Made by a program: the position numbers and the translations under genes. From the NCBI GenBank assembly GCA_050084985.1, contig JBITNC010000001.1, forward strand, positions 187,364,001 through 187,428,000: a stretch of DNA of 64,000 nt, given 5' to 3'. Every line of letters begins with the position of its first letter. Within the stretch, counting starts at the first letter, position 1. Below are positions 47,330 to 59,999 of this stretch, piece by piece. The DNA is from Nageia nagi. Its lineage: Eukaryota; Pinophyta. Below the pieces are notes generated by a model that was not told the origin of the DNA, ran no database searches, and worked only from the letters and a program-made list of their open reading frames with translations.

Positions 47330-48200
47330 ATGAAGATCTCAAGACCTAACCTTGGAAAAATTAGATGAAGATATCAAATAATTCATGAGGATTTTTATCC
47401 AATTCAATCTCAATTATTCTTTTCAAGAAATGGATTCAAAGTTGTAAGGATTAAATGCAAATTATGATACCTTGAACTAAAACATGTTGCAAGTACAACA
47501 ATTAGTGCAATTAGTTCTAGGAGAACAATCCCAAAATATGCATGATTTGAGTTCTTAGTAGTTGAAAAGATAAAGATATTAAATGCATATGAGAGGATAG
47601 TAAGAAATCATTCTTCGAAGGAAAAATAAGATTTATTTTCCTAAGTTTAATGGTGGGGTCTAGCTAGTTGGATTTATCAAGTAGAATAATATTTTTCATT
47701 GAACCAAATTCTTGATGTTCAAAAGGTAATTATCACATCCTTTTATCTTGAGCATGATGTCATTTAATAGTATCAATGATATGTAATATCTAATGGGGTG
47801 ACTCCTTCTTTGGGGTAACTCATAAAAAAATAGTATTTCAATTTGATCCATGTGACACTGAAGACTTCACAAAATATATCATAACTTTGCATCAAACATC
47901 ATTAGTAAAGGACTACCAAAATCAATTTGAGAAGCTTGCAAAGCATATAGAGTGGTTGGATGCATCCTTTTCAAGAGTTTCTTTATTAATAGATTAAAAA
48001 AATAAATTAGGGTGTAAATTAATATGTGAACATTCATAGCACCATTGATGCTAAGGATTGAGTTTATCTTCTACAAAATATAAATTCAATGCTTTGACAT
48101 CAATACAGAAAGAAACTTATTGGGAAACCAAAATTCATTCAAGGAATAATAAAAAACAACAAATCCTTACAAGTTAAGAATCTCAAAGATGATTTTTAAA
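47330..48200 (+). pseudogene. Ty3/gypsy gag remnant (chromovirus-like), plus strand
   Basis: Fragments in several frames follow the retrotransposon gag (PF03732-type) layout: a LDLSSRIIFFIEPNS / WIYQVE-type region near 47670, a region around 47720-47790 matching the HLE-x-x-A-x-x-WY strand, then FQFDPCDTEDFTKYIITLHQ at about 47838-47897, where family members read RFGP-x-x-[YF]-x-x-P-x-x-x-L, followed by VKDYQNQFEKLAKHIEWLDA near 47912. Stops and shifts are many. No protease or RT follows before E4 begins at 48593. Its direction is opposite to the Tat elements. Confidence 0.6.
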
Positions 48201-48587
48201 TTCATCATTTAATTATATCAATTTGCTTGGTGTCCTATAGTTATATATAGTGTAAATTATGCTTGTTTATAGGGATTTTAAATAAATAAAACTATATAAC
48301 ATAATGGAAAGCTCACACTATGAAAAGAAAATAAAGCATGGGGATAATAACATGAATCAAATAACACATACTACTATAAATACCAAAGACTTGTAAAGGT
48401 TGAACTTACATAAATAAAATAACTGAAATATGAAATTATCAAAAATAAAGAGACTTATACCAATTGGATTTGGCCAATCTCTTCCCAAAAAAGATCCAAA
48501 CTAAATTTGAGAGCTTTTAGATAAAATTAAATATTGCTTTATTAATCAATAATCTCATACAATATTCATTAAGAAAATAATAAACTT
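48201..48587. other. A+T-rich DNA between gag remnant and E4
   Basis: No ORF or domain recognised. It may be the continuation of the gypsy remnant, too decayed to read. Confidence 0.35.
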
Positions 48588-48592
48588 TTACC

Positions 48593-50438
48593 TATTATAG
48601 AAATTACAACTTACATTAAGTAGAGAAGTCTTTTCCTCATGCCTAAAGTATTTAACAAGATTGAGATATTTTCAAAGGCATTCAAAATAGTAGCAGCTTG
48701 GTGAAAGAGCATTTTCCCAAAGTCTGACAATTTTAACTTAGTAAATACATTTTCCTAAAGCCCAATGATACTCTTCACTTTTTCATTTTTTTGGAGTGCA
48801 TTAAACTTTTAAATAGATGAATTTTCATGGAACATGATAGACTTGTAATTTTACAATAATCTTGGAACCCAATAATTTTCATCCTTTAGGTAACTTCCCA
48901 TAGTGCAATTAGAATGTTACCAAGGAATCCTTAAGGAACATGATCTGATCAATCAATAAAATTTCTAATCTCCTAGATCCTGATGGAATTGTATTGTGAC
49001 TCATTTTATTAGAGTCTAACTATATTCATCTGAATCCATTAGAATCAGCTACAACACTTTCTATTGGTCTAAATAATTGACAATCTCAATTTTATTGTCT
49101 AAAAGTTTGACATAATTATATAATTATTGTAAAATTAAAATAAATCTTTGGTATCTTTTCACTCTTGTACAAATAAGATTTCTTGACTGCATTTGACCAC
49201 TAAGAAAAAAATAAAGTTTTCATTAGCATAAATTTTGGGAGTTATAATTGTGGACTTAAGTTGTAGCTTAGATACATTATAGATTTCATAATTCTATAAT
49301 TCTCAGTTAGTTTCATATAGAGTGTAATTTTTATATTCTTTTTAGATTCATGTTATTGTTGGTAGATATTTTTCAAAGCTAAAACTATATATACAACTCA
49401 AATAGATGTAATATAGAAGGTTGGTTTTCTTAGCATTTTCCCTTAGTAATGGAATATCTATTTTTCCATATGAAATTGAGTATGGAAACCTTTTTCCTTT
49501 TGTTTCATCATGTAGTCTTTGGGTGACTTAAATTATTAAATATTTTGTGTGTTTCCTTTTTTTCAAAGTATGATGAATGAGATATTGGTGATTGTAGCCT
49601 CTCCTCTCTTGTATTTGAACTAATGGATAGTAACATCAAGGGGTGTCTATGAGCTAGGGGTACTTCTTATAAGTTCTAATAGAATTGTTGAAAGCTTAGG
49701 TTGGGCTCAAGAAACACCATTTTCCTTACTCTCTTACACTTTTAATCTTTAATCTCTTTTAGTTACTCTATCCTTTTTTTATTTTTCATTTTTTTATGAT
49801 GGATAATGCACTTTCTTAACAAAACCATACATGGGAATTCAAAATTAGATTGTCCCCTCTATTTGTGAGGATCCTTTTAACAGGTCTACATCTCTATCTT
49901 TGGGAAGTATACCTCATGATTTTAAATTCCAAAAGCCTCAATGAATGGGTAATATCATCTTTTCTATGAGAGATAAATCCCATCCAAATTAAAAATTATA
50001 CAAGGTTAATGTGTAATATCATTGGTCAAAGACCTAAATAAGATCATCCTATATAAAACCAAATCATTAGAGGCTTAATATCCTATTCACCTCTCTATCT
50101 ATGGGATGCATCTAAAAATGATTATTAGATACTGATCTTTGGGATTTTGAATTTCAAAAATAAAGGGCCACTTACAAGTAGAGTAATTCTTTTAGGAATA
50201 TTTATCTCTAATGTTCCTAGAATCTCAATTGTTTAATGGATCATAGTTTGTTTATGAATTATGACCATTTAAATTATTTAAAAATGGTTCATCAAGCACC
50301 ATCCTAGAAATAAAAGTTGAAGTTTGAATCAACTCAAAATCAATTCATCTAAGAACAGTTAGTTCATAAACATGAATGAATATGACACCCATCAACCTTT
50401 TAGAAGGAAAGAGTCAGATTGCATTTTTTGGATCAACA
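48593..50438. repeat. E4 left long terminal repeat
   Basis: 1846 bp, matching 52513-54264 throughout with small indels. No ORF. Confidence 0.75.
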
Positions 50439-52512
50439 ATCTATTTATGGCATGCCCAATAGGATGACTATTTCATGTAGTCTTTATATCAGATCAACTT
50501 TCAAAAAAACTAGTGAGATATGTTTTTTATTCATCAAAGCTAAATATGATGATGATAATGAACATCATTGATTACATTTATTTTTTTTATTTTAAGAAAA
50601 TAAAATAGTAACTAAATTGGTTCAAAATTCAATATATGAAAAAATAAATAAAAGCTTAGTTATTTTATTGGGAAATTTTATGAAGATGTTCAACAAAAGA
50701 TATCTAAGATCATAGAGAAAGTATTATTTTCAAAAATAAGAAATCATGGACCTATATTGGTTAGGGGTTAGTCAAAATCAATAGTTTCTTGATAAATATT
50801 TTGGACCTAGGAAATATTAGGCAATATTTTAATTTTTTTTTTTTTTTGAAAATTCATTGTTATTATTTAGGAAAACCATAAAAACAATAGATAAATAAAA
50901 GGTTATAGGATTGATCTCATCTCTAGTGGTTTTATCTTGATTTTATAATGTGTACTTGAAGATGTGTAGAGTAGAGGCATATATGATGTCATTTTGAGTT
51001 TATCTTATTATGTATAGACATGTTTGTATATGAGTGATAGACTCATAAGAAATGGATGTTCCTAAAAAGGTGCACCCATCCAACCCTCGCCAGACTCCAA
51101 AAGGTTGTAGATTTTATTTTCAAGGTAAATGTTCCATTATTTGCTTCTTTAATTGAAAAGAACCTTATTAATATTACCCTTAGAATCATGAATGGTTATT
51201 TTTTTAGAAGAGTTGGTATGAGTAATTAGCAGTATTTTGATAGAAAAGGTAGATCTCTTTTTTATAATACTAGGGGGTAGGTTTCAAATATTCATATCTT
51301 TTAAAAAATCCTTGATATTTTATCATTACCTACTAAGTCATGTAATCCTAAAAGCTAAATTATCATTCATTCATAATAAAGTACCCAATGGCTCACTCTA
51401 TTGTACTTACCTAGTTACTATCATTTCTACTAAACAAGTACTTGACTATAATATTCTCTATCAGATGAGTTGTCCTTGAAATTTAGTTTTATACAAGTGT
51501 ATTTTAATGATACAATTTTCTCCAATGGGTTTTTATGTAAGAATCAGTTAATAAACATATCAAAAGAGTTTTCTATATAGGTTATTAATCAATATTAAAA
51601 TTCATGGTTTCAAATAACTATTCACATCTAGAAAATAAGATTGCCTAAATAAGTGAGATAAGATGGATGGGCCAAAAAGAGTATAGATAGAAATAAGTCC
51701 AAATTAGTTAGAAATAATCCAAATATTAAATCATTTATTGTTGGGATTTATTTTCAAAAGGAATTTATAGATAGATATGTGTAACTTTGCCTATAAATAA
51801 TCAACGTAACTTAGAAGTGGGAGCTCCCAAGATGAGTAATAAAGATGTGTCTAAAATAGTAAAAGGTGTGGTGTGAAGCTTATGATATTTATTTTTTATG
51901 GTCTTGTAAATAATTATCATTGTTTATCCCATTTCATTCATTATGAGCTTTCCTTTTCAACACCCCATCCCATTCATCTTACCCTTCTATGTGTTCCCTC
52001 CTTCATTGCTCTCACTCTCCCCTATACTTTTTTTTCTTCTTCTCACTCTCTTAATCCCACTTCTAAATTCTTTCCTTCCCCCAAACTTTCCCCTCTCTTA
52101 TCCATTTATTTATTACATAATTTGTTTTCCTTATCTTCTCTCTCCCTTCCTTTTTCCTCTTGAATTTACATGACCATTACTGATCTATTTTACAAGTATC
52201 ACATGAAATCTCAAAAAAAGTTATTTGAAAAAGAGCTCACAAATGAAGAAGGATCCATAAACATCAGGGAAGCATGGTAAATTAATGATTCATTTTAATA
52301 TTTTTTAAAGCCTTATTAGAAGTCTTTTTTTTTTCAAAATGATTAAGTTTTGACTTATTAATACAAGAAGATTATTTTGTTTTGTTTAAGGATGTATTTA
52401 AAGTTATTATCATCCCATCCCACCCTTGATAAATGCATGTTGCCTATTTAATTTATATTATATAATTCATTGACTATTTAAATTTTTAGAATAACAAGTG
52501 AAGGGGCTAAAA
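50439..52512. other. E4 interior
   Basis: No gag or pol motif on either strand. A T-run lies at 50831-50847. Plus-strand frame 51237-51479 has no known motif. The strongest structure is the pyrimidine tract at 51940-52165. Confidence 0.5.
51940..52165. repeat. Long C/T-rich strand-asymmetric tract
   Basis: About 225 bp with very few purines on the plus strand (CCCATCCCATTCATCTTACCCTTC and on). The open frames 51873-52163 and 51943-52173 are products of this bias, rich in Ser, Leu, Pro and Phe, not credible proteins. Confidence 0.75.
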
Positions 52513-54264
52513 TATTATAGAAATTACAACTTGCATTAAGCAGGGAAGTCTTTTCCTAATGCCTAAAGTCTTTGATAGGATTGAGATATTTTAAAAGGCA
52601 TTTGAAATGGTAATAGCTTGGTGAAAGAGCTTTTTATCAAACTTTATTGATTTTAACTTAGTAAATACATTTTCTTGAATCCCAGAGATACTCTTCATTG
52701 ATGCATTTTCTTAGAGTGTGAAAAAATTTGAGAAAGATGAATTTTCTCAAAACCTAATAGACTTATAATTTTACAATGATCTTGGAGCCTAGTAATTTTT
52801 ATCCTTTAGGAAACTTCTCAAAGTGTGGTGAAATTGTTACCAAGGTATCCTTGAGGAATACAATCTAATCAACCAATACACTTCCTACTCTCCTAGAGCC
52901 CAATGGACTCGTATCATGACTCATTTTTTTGGAGTTTGATCACATTTATCCAAATACACTAGAATCAACTAAAACATTTTCTACGATCTTAGCTTTACTA
53001 CCTAAAAGTTTGGTAGAATTTTATAATTATTGTAAACTTAAAATAAATCTTTGACATCTTTTTGCTCTTGTATAAATAAGATTTCTCGACTACATTTGGG
53101 TGTTAAGGAAAAAATATAGTTATCATTAGCATAAATTTAGGAAGTCACAAATAAGATTTCATAATTATGTTATTCTCAACTAGTTGCATACATGTTATAA
53201 TTTTATATTCTCTTTATATTCATGTTATCAATGTAATATAGGAGGTTGGATTTCTTAGCATTTTTCCCTTAGTAATGGGATATATATTTTTCATACCGAA
53301 CTCAATATGGTGATCTTTGCCCTTTATTTTCATCATGTAGTCATTGGATGGCTTAAATGGTTACATATTTTGTATGTTTTCTATTTTTGAAAGTATGATG
53401 AATGAGATATCCATGATTGTAGCCTATTCTCTCTTGCAATAGAACTAATAGATAATAACATGAAGGGATGGATATGAAGTAGAGGTCCTTCCTCTAGGCC
53501 CCAACAAAATTGTTGGAAGCCTGGTTGGCCCCGAGTAACACCATTCTCATTTCTTTTATGCACTTTTAATATTTCATCTCTTTTAGTTATTCTATTATTT
53601 TTTCTTTTTCTTTTTTATTTTTATGATGGATAAGGTACCATCTTGATAAAATCATACATGAAAATTCATAATCATATTATCTCCTTTATTTGCAAGGATC
53701 CTTTAAATAGTTCTACATCTCTATCTATGAGAATTAAACCTCATGATTTTTTGTTCCAAGAGCTTAAATGAAAGGGTAATATCATCTTGTATATGAGAGA
53801 TAAATCCCATCCAAATTAAACATTATACAAGTTTAATGTACAATCTAATTCATGAGAGAATTGAATAGAACCATTATGTATAAAACTAGATCATCAAAGG
53901 ATTAATATCCTATTCACCTCTATATCTATGGGATGTATATAAAAAATATTATGAGATATTGATATTTGGGACTTTTAAATTTCAAACTGAAGAGCCACTT
54001 AAGAGTGGAGTAATTTTTGAGGATCATTTGTCTCTGATGTTTCCAAAATCTTGACTATTCAATAGATCATAGTTTTTCTATGAATTATAGTCATTTAAAT
54101 TATTAAAAAATGGCTCGCTAGGCACCTTCCTAGAAATAAAAACCAAAGGTTGAATAATATGAACATTGATTCATCTAAGGATGGTTGGTTCATAAATATG
54201 AATGAATCTAGCACCCCATAAAATTTTAGAAAGCAAGAGTCAAATTGCATTTTTTGGATCAACA
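52513..54264. repeat. E4 right long terminal repeat
   Basis: 1752 bp, partner of 48593-50438. Confidence 0.75.
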
Positions 54265-54269
54265 CTACC

Positions 54270-55237
54270 ATCTACTGCACTCTATTTTCCTAACGCGTTC
54301 TCTAATACTACTCTTCATTATTCTCTCTTATATTTTCTATTATATCCTTGAATCTATTTTCCTCTCCCAATATCCCTCTTTTTCCATATAGTACAAGGGC
54401 TTTTATTAATTATATTGTAACTGAATCCCTAACTTTTTCCTAGAAGATTTATTACAACATCTATTCTTGCATTTAGATAGTTGTAAGAAGAATATAATCT
54501 ACTTAAACTAGTGTTAATGGTTGAAAATATAACATCTCATCCATTTATGGTGCTAAAAATTTATTAAATATGTGTGGACATCCAAATAAGGAAAATACAT
54601 ATCCCTAAAAGTTATAAATTATCTCCATAATTGTGATCTTCTAAATTTGGTCATTATCATCTCCAACCCTAGTTGGTCTTATATCTCTAAATCTTGTTGC
54701 ATATAATAGACCTATAATTGTATGTACACCATTTTCCTTCACTTTCAATCTAAATGTAGTTTCTAAGTAATGAATTATGATTAAATAAATGACTATTTGC
54801 ACTACAAAATACTAGTTAATATATTATGAGATATTTGTAAAAATATTAGTGATCATTGGTAATGGATCAAATATCTTCTTTATCAAATTTGATATGTTAC
54901 ACTTATAAAAAATTTGTATTCTAAATTTGTATCTTTTTATATGCAAGAACTATAGTATGTATGCCCTAATTCTAGTCCTCACATGTCACTCACATTTTTC
55001 GACCTAATAGAAAAATAAATACACTTAGATGATATTATGCTAAGATGAATAATAGATAACATATCATCATATAGGTGGCTTTAAGAGACACTGTAGCTAT
55101 TTGGAATGTGGATCAATCATGACTCTACCTATCTAAATTTTTTAAGGATATAATTTGATATGGAATGTCTTTCTTTGGTTCTTCTTTTATATCTAAACAT
55201 CTTAGAAACTTTTGATTCTTAGGATCTACATCAATCA
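54270..55237 (-). other. A+T-rich DNA leading into the left part of LTR D
   Basis: From about 55100 to 55237 the sequence resembles the corresponding stretch of element C's LTR (TTTTGATTCTTAGGATC). It continues across element C at 63537. The left boundary of LTR D cannot be read. 54270-55090 shows no recognisable feature. Confidence 0.45.
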
Positions 55238-55867
55238 TGTAGATTTAAAATAATGCATGAATAATAAATTGAAGCATTATTTCTCCATAATATAATATTG
55301 AAGCATATATTAGAAATATGGCATCATTATGAACATGGTAAATGAAATGCCTTTGTTAGATCTACATCTAAATGAAATAAGAAGAATCATACAGCATTCA
55401 CAACATACCATGAAAAATGAATGTCGTTAATAGACTAAGAGTAGCATGTTGTCAATGACTTATAATATGCAAATCAATAGGAATAAATTGAAATGATTGG
55501 AAAAAGATAGAGGATGTAGCAAATATATGAATGGGTGGTGTTATGAAATACCTTTGTCAATCATATGAAATGATATAACATGTTCTAATCTTTTTTTTTC
55601 TCTAGCTCTCTACTCATTCGTCCTAGAATTATGTTACCTTTGATATTCTTTTATAACAACATTTTGATCCTATTTGATTATTGGGATCATTTCCTTTTAC
55701 ATTTTTATGGTGTATTTATTAATATTTGATACCTCTTACATTATACAATGGTCCATTACATTGATTACATTTCCTTGGGTATATTTAAACCCTTTTAATA
55801 ATAAATATTCCTTGATGCTATAAAATAAATTATTTAATACAATTTGATTCATTTTTAAGCATCTACA
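55238..55867 (-). repeat. Element C 3' LTR
   Basis: On the minus strand starts TGTAGATGCTTAAAAATG and ends TTTAAATCTACA. It keeps the inverted end pair TGTAGA/TCTACA. Confidence 0.92.
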
Positions 55868-55880
55868 TTTTCCCCTCTTT
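55868..55880 (-). promoter_or_regulatory. Element C polypurine tract
   Basis: Plus strand TTTTCCCCTCTTT; on the minus strand AAAGAGGGGAAAA abuts the LTR. Confidence 0.8.
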
Positions 55881-56827
55881 GGAAATGTGATTGAAGAAAT
55901 AAGATTATATATCTAAAGATGAAATATAGAATAAATTTTTAAAATCTTTTTCCAGCACTTCTATTTGATAATGAGGGTCCTTTGATTCCCCCTTTTGGCT
56001 TGGTTGCCCTAGGAAATCTCCTTGAGTGGTGCAGCTAAGAAAAAACTTGAAGAATTGTATATTTTTACCCCTTGCATTATCCAACCATGAATTTGAGTAC
56101 TCCTTTTATTTCTAATACTCCAAATTATGATTTTCTAACATCCATACCTTGATACAGAAGTGGTCCCTTAATTTCAACTCTTAGTTATTTAACATGAACA
56201 CTAATGATGGGGTGTAAATAGTTTGGAACACCATTGGCAACATGAATTTAGATTCATTTACTTTCCTTCTTTTTTTGTAACCACCTGTAAAAAGTGTTAT
56301 ACCCTACACGAAAATATATTTGATACATAGTGAGTTACATCATCTATTGATGATTAATCAATATCAACAATCTACTTATGGTTGTATCATCAATTTATCT
56401 TTTAAGTGAGCGAACTCTCATTGGTCATATCAATGACCATTGGTGGTCATACATTTTATGTCTACAAACTTGAGACATTATGCTTTGTATGGCTCAAAGA
56501 AGAACCATATGGATACTTAACAAGTTGCATCATCCATTAAAGATGAATCAATATCAACATTTTACTTACAGTTTCATCACTTTTTTAACTATTAAGTGAG
56601 TGAACTCTCACTAGCCATATGATACCCATATGATACCTAGCATTTATGCCCATGGATCGATGATATTATACTATCTTTCTTTTTTTTTTATAATGACATG
56701 GAAACAATAATACATGTTGTTAGTAACATTGTAATAATCAAAGAAAGTATAGAAATAAAAATAAAACCGAAAATACATATACCTTGCATAAGATATTCAT
56801 TATTTTGAAAGGTATGGAGTTGTTGTC
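55881..56827 (-). other. Element C 3' non-coding region
   Basis: No ORF is seen on either strand. In E2 the comparable place, between coding region and 3' LTR, carries the PMD gene; none is present here. An imperfect direct repeat (GAGTTACATCATCTATTGATGATTAATC near 56331 and CAAGTTGCATCATCCATTAAAGATGAATC near 56520, each followed by ATCAACA and GTGAGCGAACTCTCA-type sequence) is about 190 bp apart. Confidence 0.6.
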
Positions 56828-58000
56828 TTACGTAAATAAGCATTTAAGATGCATGAAATTGAATATTTTTGGTTCTTCTCTACCATCCATGGATGATAAC
56901 TTGTATGCTCTTGATCCTATTTCTTCAATGAAAACAAATGGGCCTATCCAATTTGGTTTAAAATTTCCTTTCACTTCATTATTTGCAACTATTTTGTTGA
57001 TATTTTCTTTGAAAACCAAGTCTCCTATTCTAAAATCCTTTGGTTTAACTTTCTTGATAAATTCCCTTTTTAACTTTGCATTATATACCTTTTGATGCTT
57101 AAGTCCCTTAATTCTCTTTTCATCAAGTGCTTCCAACTATTATAGCCTTGCCTTTCTTGCTTTTTCATCTGATATGTCCCCTCGTAGTGAGATTCTTAGG
57201 CATGGCATCTCTAACTCTAATGGTAGAACAACCTCATCTCTATAAAGTAGTGAAAATGGTGTTGCCCTAGTGGATATTCTAATAGTTGTTCTATATGCCC
57301 AAAGTGCATAAGATAAATGTTCATGCCAATTTGCTTTGTATCTATCCCATGTTTTTGCCAAAATTATTTTTATAGTTTTGTTTGATGCTTCTGATTAACC
57401 ATTCCCTTGAGGATAATATATCAAAGAAAATGTTTGAGTAATATAAAAATTTTTGGAAAAGGTTTTCTTGTCCTTACCTTTAACATTTTTCCCATTATCC
57501 ATGATCAATCTATGTGGTACTCCAAACCTTATGATGATGTTCTCAACCAAGAAAGAAATGATTTTATCTTGTGTGATTGATTTCATTGTAATAGTTTCAA
57601 CCCACTTTGTAGTAAACTCTATAGTTGTGATGATGAATTTGTGACCTTCCCTTAAATGTGAATTAATGAGCCTAATCAAGTCTATGCCCCAAGTTGTAAA
57701 TGTCCATGGTGAAAGTATGGAGTTCAATTCTTTAGTTGGTTATTTTTCTAAATTTTCATGTTTGTGACATTGCAAATAGCTCTTAACATGGTTCTTGCAA
57801 TACTCCTTCTTTGTATACCAATAGTATTTAATTTGTAAAAGCTTTGTGTACAATTATTTTACAAAAAACTAACCTCCATACAACCCATCATGTGCTTGTT
57901 CTAGTGTTATTGATGTTTCATGTTATATTAGACATCTCAAAAGAGATCCATAAAATAACCTTTTATACAAAACTTTACCAATAATCATACTTGATAAATG
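56828..58000 (-). pseudogene. Element C integrase
   Basis: N-terminal zinc region near 57780-57900: EQAHDGLYGG and later CHKHEN (HHCC pattern; the second His of GGH is lost). Core 57395-57727: TTWGIDLIR with the first catalytic Asp, then IRFGVPHRLIMDNGKN with the second. After a stop following QGNG, the catalytic Glu lies in SEASNKTIK. 57140-57361 continues with ANWHEHLSYALWAYRTTIRI and TPFSLLYRDEVVLPLELEMP. 56828-57136 is the C-terminal part, with KPKDFRIGDLVFKENI and GNFKPNWIGPFVFIEEI, the GPY/F module. No chromodomain is seen, as expected for Tat. Stops, not indels, separate the parts. Confidence 0.87.
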
Positions 58001-58240
58001 TCCTTTTTAATCTAACTCTTTCATTTCTATTATAATTTTATGGAATCACTTGATTTTTTAAATAATTATAAATATCAACATACCATTATTGAGGGTCATC
58101 TTCTAGATCAAGGAGGCATGTATTTACTTCTTCTATGTGGTCAAGGTAAGAAGGTGTGCTAAGCTTTCTAATCTTAAGGATAGTTTCTTCATCTTCTATA
58201 TCAATTGGTGCCATTGCATCTGCATACCTATTATTATTCC

Positions 58241-58640
58241 TTAAAATATTTTGAATATTATTCCTACAAACTCATCAAGCAATTCAGCAACCACTATATT
58301 GTATACTTTCAATTTCTCATCTTTTATATTATATGAATCATTGACTTGATATACAACAAGATTTGAATCACCATATTTCTCCAAGTCTTTTATTTTCAAA
58401 GCCATAGATTCTTTCAAATCCAAAATCAAAGCTTCATATTCTACCATGTTATTAGTTCAATCAAAGCCAAGTTTATATGCCACGAGGATTACCTCATTGG
58501 AAGGTGATACTAAAACAATACATGCATGTGCCCCATAAGTACATTTCAATCCATCAAAATACAACATCCAAGTTCTAATTTCATCCTCCATGTAGCAAAA
58601 AACCTCATTTAGGACAACCATATATGCATTATCATGTTGT
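58241..58640 (-). pseudogene. Element C second RNase H
   Basis: Begins MLYFDGLKCTYGAHACIVLV near 58565, with the first catalytic Asp. The GAGAGI of the family is GAHACI. Then the open piece 58241-58447 has the MVEYEALILDLKESMALKIK helix with the catalytic Glu and KYGDSNLVVYQVND with the third Asp, preceded by TNN. It is the extra, archaeal-type RNase H of Tat elements and follows the ordinary one. One Gln codon before the segment at 58447 is now TAA-like (TNNM remains). Confidence 0.82.
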
Positions 58641-59263
58641 TGATAGTATTTTGACAGTGCATCACATCATTTATAGCATGAATCCTCATCATATTTAACT
58701 AGGAATTCTTTGTGCATAACTATACCATCATTTTGGGGAAATTCTACTATCAAGACTGTGATTGCTTGTCCTTTCACCAATTTTTTCTTCACCATATTGA
58801 TGTCAAAATGATGTTTCTTTGCCAAAATATATTTCAATATATTAACAAGGCTAAAAACATATGTAGTACAATATCAAAGATAATGGTTAAGTTTTTTAGT
58901 AGCAAAAATAATACCAAAGCAAAGTTTTTCCATAGGGGTATATCTTGTTTCATAATATATGAGAGTTTTTCTAAGATAGTATATTGCTCTTTCTTTATTT
59001 TAATCATATTTCTAACATAAAATTTCCCCTAAGGTATATAATGTGGCTGATATATAAAGATATGCTTCTTTTTCAAAATACATAGGTACTAAAATAGGGG
59101 AATTTAGCAAATACTATTTTATATCTTCAAATGCTTTTTTACACTTATCATCCCATATAAACTTGACATCCTTTTTTAGTAAATGAGTAAATGGTATACA
59201 CTTATCCCCAAGTTGAGAAATGAACCTTCTTACCAAATTTATCTTCCCTTGAAGACTTTTTAA
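58641..59263 (-). pseudogene. Element C first RNase H
   Basis: Starts after RT with LQGKINLVRRFISQLGDKCI and KKAFEDIK, then ILVPMYFEKEAYLYISATLY, where RNase H has the PLxLYxxxT start. ERAIYYLRKTL and YTPMEKLCFGIIFATKKLNH follow near 58930. A plus-strand frame at 58712-59020 is its shadow. Several stops interrupt it. Confidence 0.78.
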
Positions 59264-59989
59264 CTACTTAAGGTTATTTAAAGTTGGCATACTCAGTATG
59301 GATTTTACCTTTTTAGGATCCACCTCAATGCCCATTTTTGAGATCATGAAACCAAGTAATTCTCTTGGAGTAACACCAAAAGCACACTTTTGAGGTTTCA
59401 TTCTAAGCTTGTACCTTTTGAGAATGTGAAATACCTCTTCAAGGAGCTCCAAATGATCTTTTACTTCCTTTGATTTGACTAAGATATCATCAACATACAC
59501 TTCCACTAATTTATGAATATGCTCATGGAACATAGACACCATAGCTCTTTTATAAGTAGAACCTGTATTTTTCAATCCAAAGGGCACAACTTTCCAACAA
59601 AAATTTCCCCAAGGTGTAGTAAAAGCATTCTTATGTTGATTAGTTAGATTGATTAAGATTTGATTATATCTCAAAAATCCATCAATAAAAGATAGAGTAT
59701 CATGACTAGCAATACTATTCACAATCATATCAATATTTGGCAATGGAAAATTATCTTTTGGACAAGCATTATTTATATCAAAAAAATTAGTACAAACTCT
59801 TATTTCTCTAGTAGGTTTAGTAATAGGAACAATGTTAGCCATCCATTTTAAATAATCTATTGGTTTAATGAACCAAACATTTAAATATTTTTTAATTTCT
59901 TTCTTAACTAACAATGCCTTAGAGGGATGCATATTTTTTGGTTTATGTTTGATAGGCTTGGATCCTTCCTTAAGTGGTAAATTATGCAT
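59264..59989 (-). pseudogene. Element C reverse transcriptase, open for 241 codons
   Basis: A single uninterrupted stretch. Residues 20-60 hold HPSKALLVKKEIKKYLNVWF, the RT start. NACPKDNFPLPNIDMIVNSI is at 74-93; FIDGF at 101-105 carries the first catalytic Asp; VPFGLKNTGSTYKRAM is at 135-150; YVDDILVK at 165-172 has both catalytic aspartates (59486-59497). RMKPQKCAFGV and LGFMISKMGIEVDPKKV form the thumb. All catalytic residues are present. A full RT of this group would continue into the RNase H at 59263, but a stop (TAA) follows NNLK. It would copy the element RNA into DNA inside the particle. Confidence 0.88.
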
Positions 59990-59999
59990 CTAAAAGAAG

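Larger units (their letters stand above)
48593..54264. mobile_element. E4: element with 1.8-kb direct repeats and a non-coding 2.1-kb interior
   Basis: 48593-50438 and 52513-54264 are diverged direct repeats along their whole length (left end TATTATAGAAATTACAACTT, right end GGATCAACA). Flanks read TTACC (48588-48592) and CTACC (54265-54269), a 5-bp target duplication with one transition. The ends can be read as TG...CA in which one terminal base has decayed. This fits an LTR retrotransposon with long LTRs and no coding capacity (a LARD-type element). Orientation is unclear. A purine-rich GTGAAGGGGCTAAAA before the right repeat suggests plus. The reverse strand of the same bases (TTTTAGCCCCTTCAC) could be a decayed primer-binding site and suggests minus. 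Confidence 0.65.

Noticed and set aside
51873-52173. Two overlapping plus-strand ORFs rich in Leu, Ser, Pro and Phe
   Set aside because: Both follow from the pyrimidine-rich tract; no start context, homology or codon pattern supports a protein.
48593-54264. Segmental tandem duplication as an explanation for the 1.8-kb repeats
   Set aside because: The 5-bp flanking duplication (TTACC/CTACC) and matched ends fit retrotransposon insertion better, though orientation remains open.
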